6,144 bases of DNA from Neisseriaceae bacterium. Its GTDB lineage: Bacteria; Pseudomonadota; Gammaproteobacteria; Burkholderiales; Neisseriaceae. Each line of letters begins with the position of its first letter. Position 1 is the stretch's first letter. Position numbers and translations under genes: made by a program. The notes beneath the pieces are model-generated. The model did not search any database. It was not told the DNA's origin and worked only from the letters and a program-made list of their open reading frames with translations. Of the stretch, positions 5,196-6,144 are shown piece after piece. The stretch lies in contig JAGNPU010000120.1 in assembly GCA_017989485.1 (NCBI GenBank), forward strand, positions 1-6,144, written 5' to 3'.

Positions 5196-5258
5196 ACACG
5201 CGTCATCACACATCCCCTGCCGTCATCCTAAGATTCCCATAACCAACACAATTTACAC

Positions 5259-5270
5259 AAAGGGCCCTTT
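5259..5270. promoter_or_regulatory. AAAGGGCCCTTT palindrome at the permease start
   Basis: A perfect 12-base palindrome ends directly before the ATG at 5271 and contains the only Shine-Dalgarno-like sequence (AAGG, 5260-5263, seven bases from the ATG). A short AAAG/CTTT stem or a protein bound to the palindrome would cover the ribosome binding site. Any role in control is inference. Confidence 0.4.
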
Positions 5271-6144
5271 ATGAGCACCATTGCCATTATTGTATCGTTA
5301 TTGCTGTTGATGTTTTTTGCCTACCGCGGCATCACCGTCTTGATTCTGGCCCCCATTATGGCCAGTCTGGCGGTCTTACTCAGCGGTGAGGCCTTGTACA
5401 TTATGCCCACCTATACCCAGACCTTCATGCAAGAGCTGGGCGGCTACCTCATCAAATTCTTCCCCTTGTTTATCTTGGGGGCCTTGTTTGGCAAACTGGT
5501 GGCCGATTCAGGTTCCGCCCACACCATAGCCCATGGCATCATGCGCAAATTGGGCACCAAGCATGTGATCTTGACCGTGGTATTGGCCTGCGCCTTATTG
5601 ACCTATGGCGGCGTGTCTCTGTTCGTGGTGGCCTTTGCCGTCTACCCCATTAGCGCCGTGCTGTTTCGCGAAACCAACACCCCTAAACGCTATATTCCTG
5701 CGGCCATTGCCCTGGGCTCGTTTACCTTCACCATGACGGCCCTGCCGGGCGCGCCCTCTATTCAAAACGCCATCCCCACCCCCTACTTAGGCACCACCAC
5801 GTTTGCCGCCCCAGGCTTAGGCATTATTGCCGCCCTGGTGATGTTGACGCTTGGGGTGTGGTTTTTGCGCAGCCGCGCCGACAAGGCCATGGCCAAAGGC
5901 GAAGGCTACGGCAACCACGGTAACGAACAGCTGCCCAGCGATGATTTACCCAGGCCCAAACTGTGGATAGCCCTGTTGCCGATTTTCTTGGTCATAGGCC
6001 TGAATGCCTTATTCTCTTATGTGGTTTTTCCCAATGCCGACCTCAACTTTTTGGATCAGGAACGCTTTGGCAACATCGCCCCGGCCAGCGTCATCGGCAT
6101 GTGGTCGGTCCTGCTGGCCCTCATCATTGCCATTACCGCCACCA
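5271..6144 (+). CDS. GntP-family permease, N-terminal part (cut by the window end)
   Basis: The first 291 codons are open to the window edge; the family usually has about 450 residues, so roughly a third is missing. This is an inner-membrane proton symporter for a small organic acid. Membrane helices are seen near 3-38, 58-76, 97-133 and 140-158, then 180-199 and 230-253. Family-like stretches are FFPLFILGALFGKL (63-76), LTYGGVSLFVVAFAVYP (110-126) and FTFTMTALPGAPSIQNAIPTP (151-171); ALPGAPSIQNAIP is especially typical. The hydrophilic loop 200-230 contains KGEGYG (209-214). The closest likeness I recall is to betaproteobacterial permeases beside 3-hydroxybutyrate dehydrogenase genes, so a hydroxyacid or ketoacid is more likely than gluconate. 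ATG 5271 is the only start after the in-frame stop at 5229-5231. Confidence 0.92.
   Translation, partial: MSTIAIIVSLLLLMFFAYRGITVLILAPIMASLAVLLSGEALYIMPTYTQTFMQELGGYLIKFFPLFILGALFGKLVADSGSAHTIAHGIMRKLGTKHVILTVVLACALLTYGGVSLFVVAFAVYPISAVLFRETNTPKRYIPAAIALGSFTFTMTALPGAPSIQNAIPTPYLGTTTFAAPGLGIIAALVMLTLGVWFLRSRADKAMAKGEGYGNHGNEQLPSDDLPRPKLWIALLPIFLVIGLNALFSYVVFPNADLNFLDQERFGNIAPASVIGMWSVLLALIIAITAT

Larger units (their letters stand above)
4833..5270. other. 438-base gap before the GntP permease
   Basis: The gap starts with an AT-rich stretch containing a weak terminator (4842-4864), then a GGCAAT/ATTGCC palindrome (4942-4955), a TTGACA box (5040-5045), a 16-codon ORF with a good ribosome binding site (5145-5195) and a palindrome touching the permease start (5259-5270). 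A 94-codon open frame spans 4958-5242 but has no ribosome binding site, no family likeness and an unlikely composition. I regard it as chance. Confidence 0.55.

Noticed and set aside
4958..5242. 94-codon open frame before the GntP permease
   Set aside because: No ribosome binding site, unusual composition rich in His, Lys, Ser and Pro, no domain or membrane segment, and it covers probable control elements.
1..6144. CRISPR array, tRNA, rRNA or phage defence genes
   Set aside because: No regularly spaced repeats, no tRNA-like cloverleaf or rRNA segments, and all clear genes are transport or regulation.

Overview
The window looks like a piece of a mid-GC proteobacterial chromosome. The coding sequences are rich in GCC, GGC and CTG codons, while the gaps between genes are AT-rich or filled with repeats. 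The intergenic repeats include a GATCCCCGCC...GCGAGGAT unit that resembles the dRS3-type repeats of Neisseriaceae and similar palindromes in other Betaproteobacteria. I therefore favour a betaproteobacterium, without a genus. No plasmid, phage, CRISPR, rRNA or tRNA signature is visible.

Layout, all genes on the plus strand: (1) 1-254, an AT-rich upstream region with a TTGCC/GGCAA dyad cluster. (2) 255-1571, a major facilitator superfamily (MFS) transporter of the metabolite:H+ symporter (MHS) family. (3) 1572-2443, an 872-base gap with no convincing gene. It holds a strong hairpin just after the first gene, two copies of a roughly 54-base repeat, two more strong hairpins, a short A-rich tandem repeat and a cluster of operator-like dyads. 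(4) 2444-3802, a second MHS-family transporter with a strong ribosome binding site, closed by a clear intrinsic terminator at 3818-3858. (5) 3939-4832, an AraC-family regulator closely resembling HpaA, the activator of 4-hydroxyphenylacetate catabolism. (6) 4833-5270, a 438-base gap with a weak terminator, a palindrome, a possible promoter and a 16-codon ORF with a strong ribosome binding site. (7) 5271 to the window end, the first 291 codons of a GntP-family permease cut by the window edge.

Taken together this is an uptake locus: three proton-coupled carboxylate-type permeases and one cupin/helix-turn-helix regulator. No catabolic enzyme lies inside the window, so the substrates remain open. 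The HpaA-like regulator points to an aromatic acid for the neighbouring MHS transporter. The visible GntP sequence resembles the permeases often found beside 3-hydroxybutyrate dehydrogenase genes. Each gene has its own upstream region and there are terminators or hairpins between them, so they look like separately transcribed units rather than one operon.

I found no strong sign of an undescribed multi-gene system. The observations most worth checking are regulatory: a shared TTGCCT-N5-AGGCA dyad before the first transporter and before the regulator, an operator-like array before the second transporter, a possible leader peptide before the GntP permease, and the composite repeat block in the large gap.
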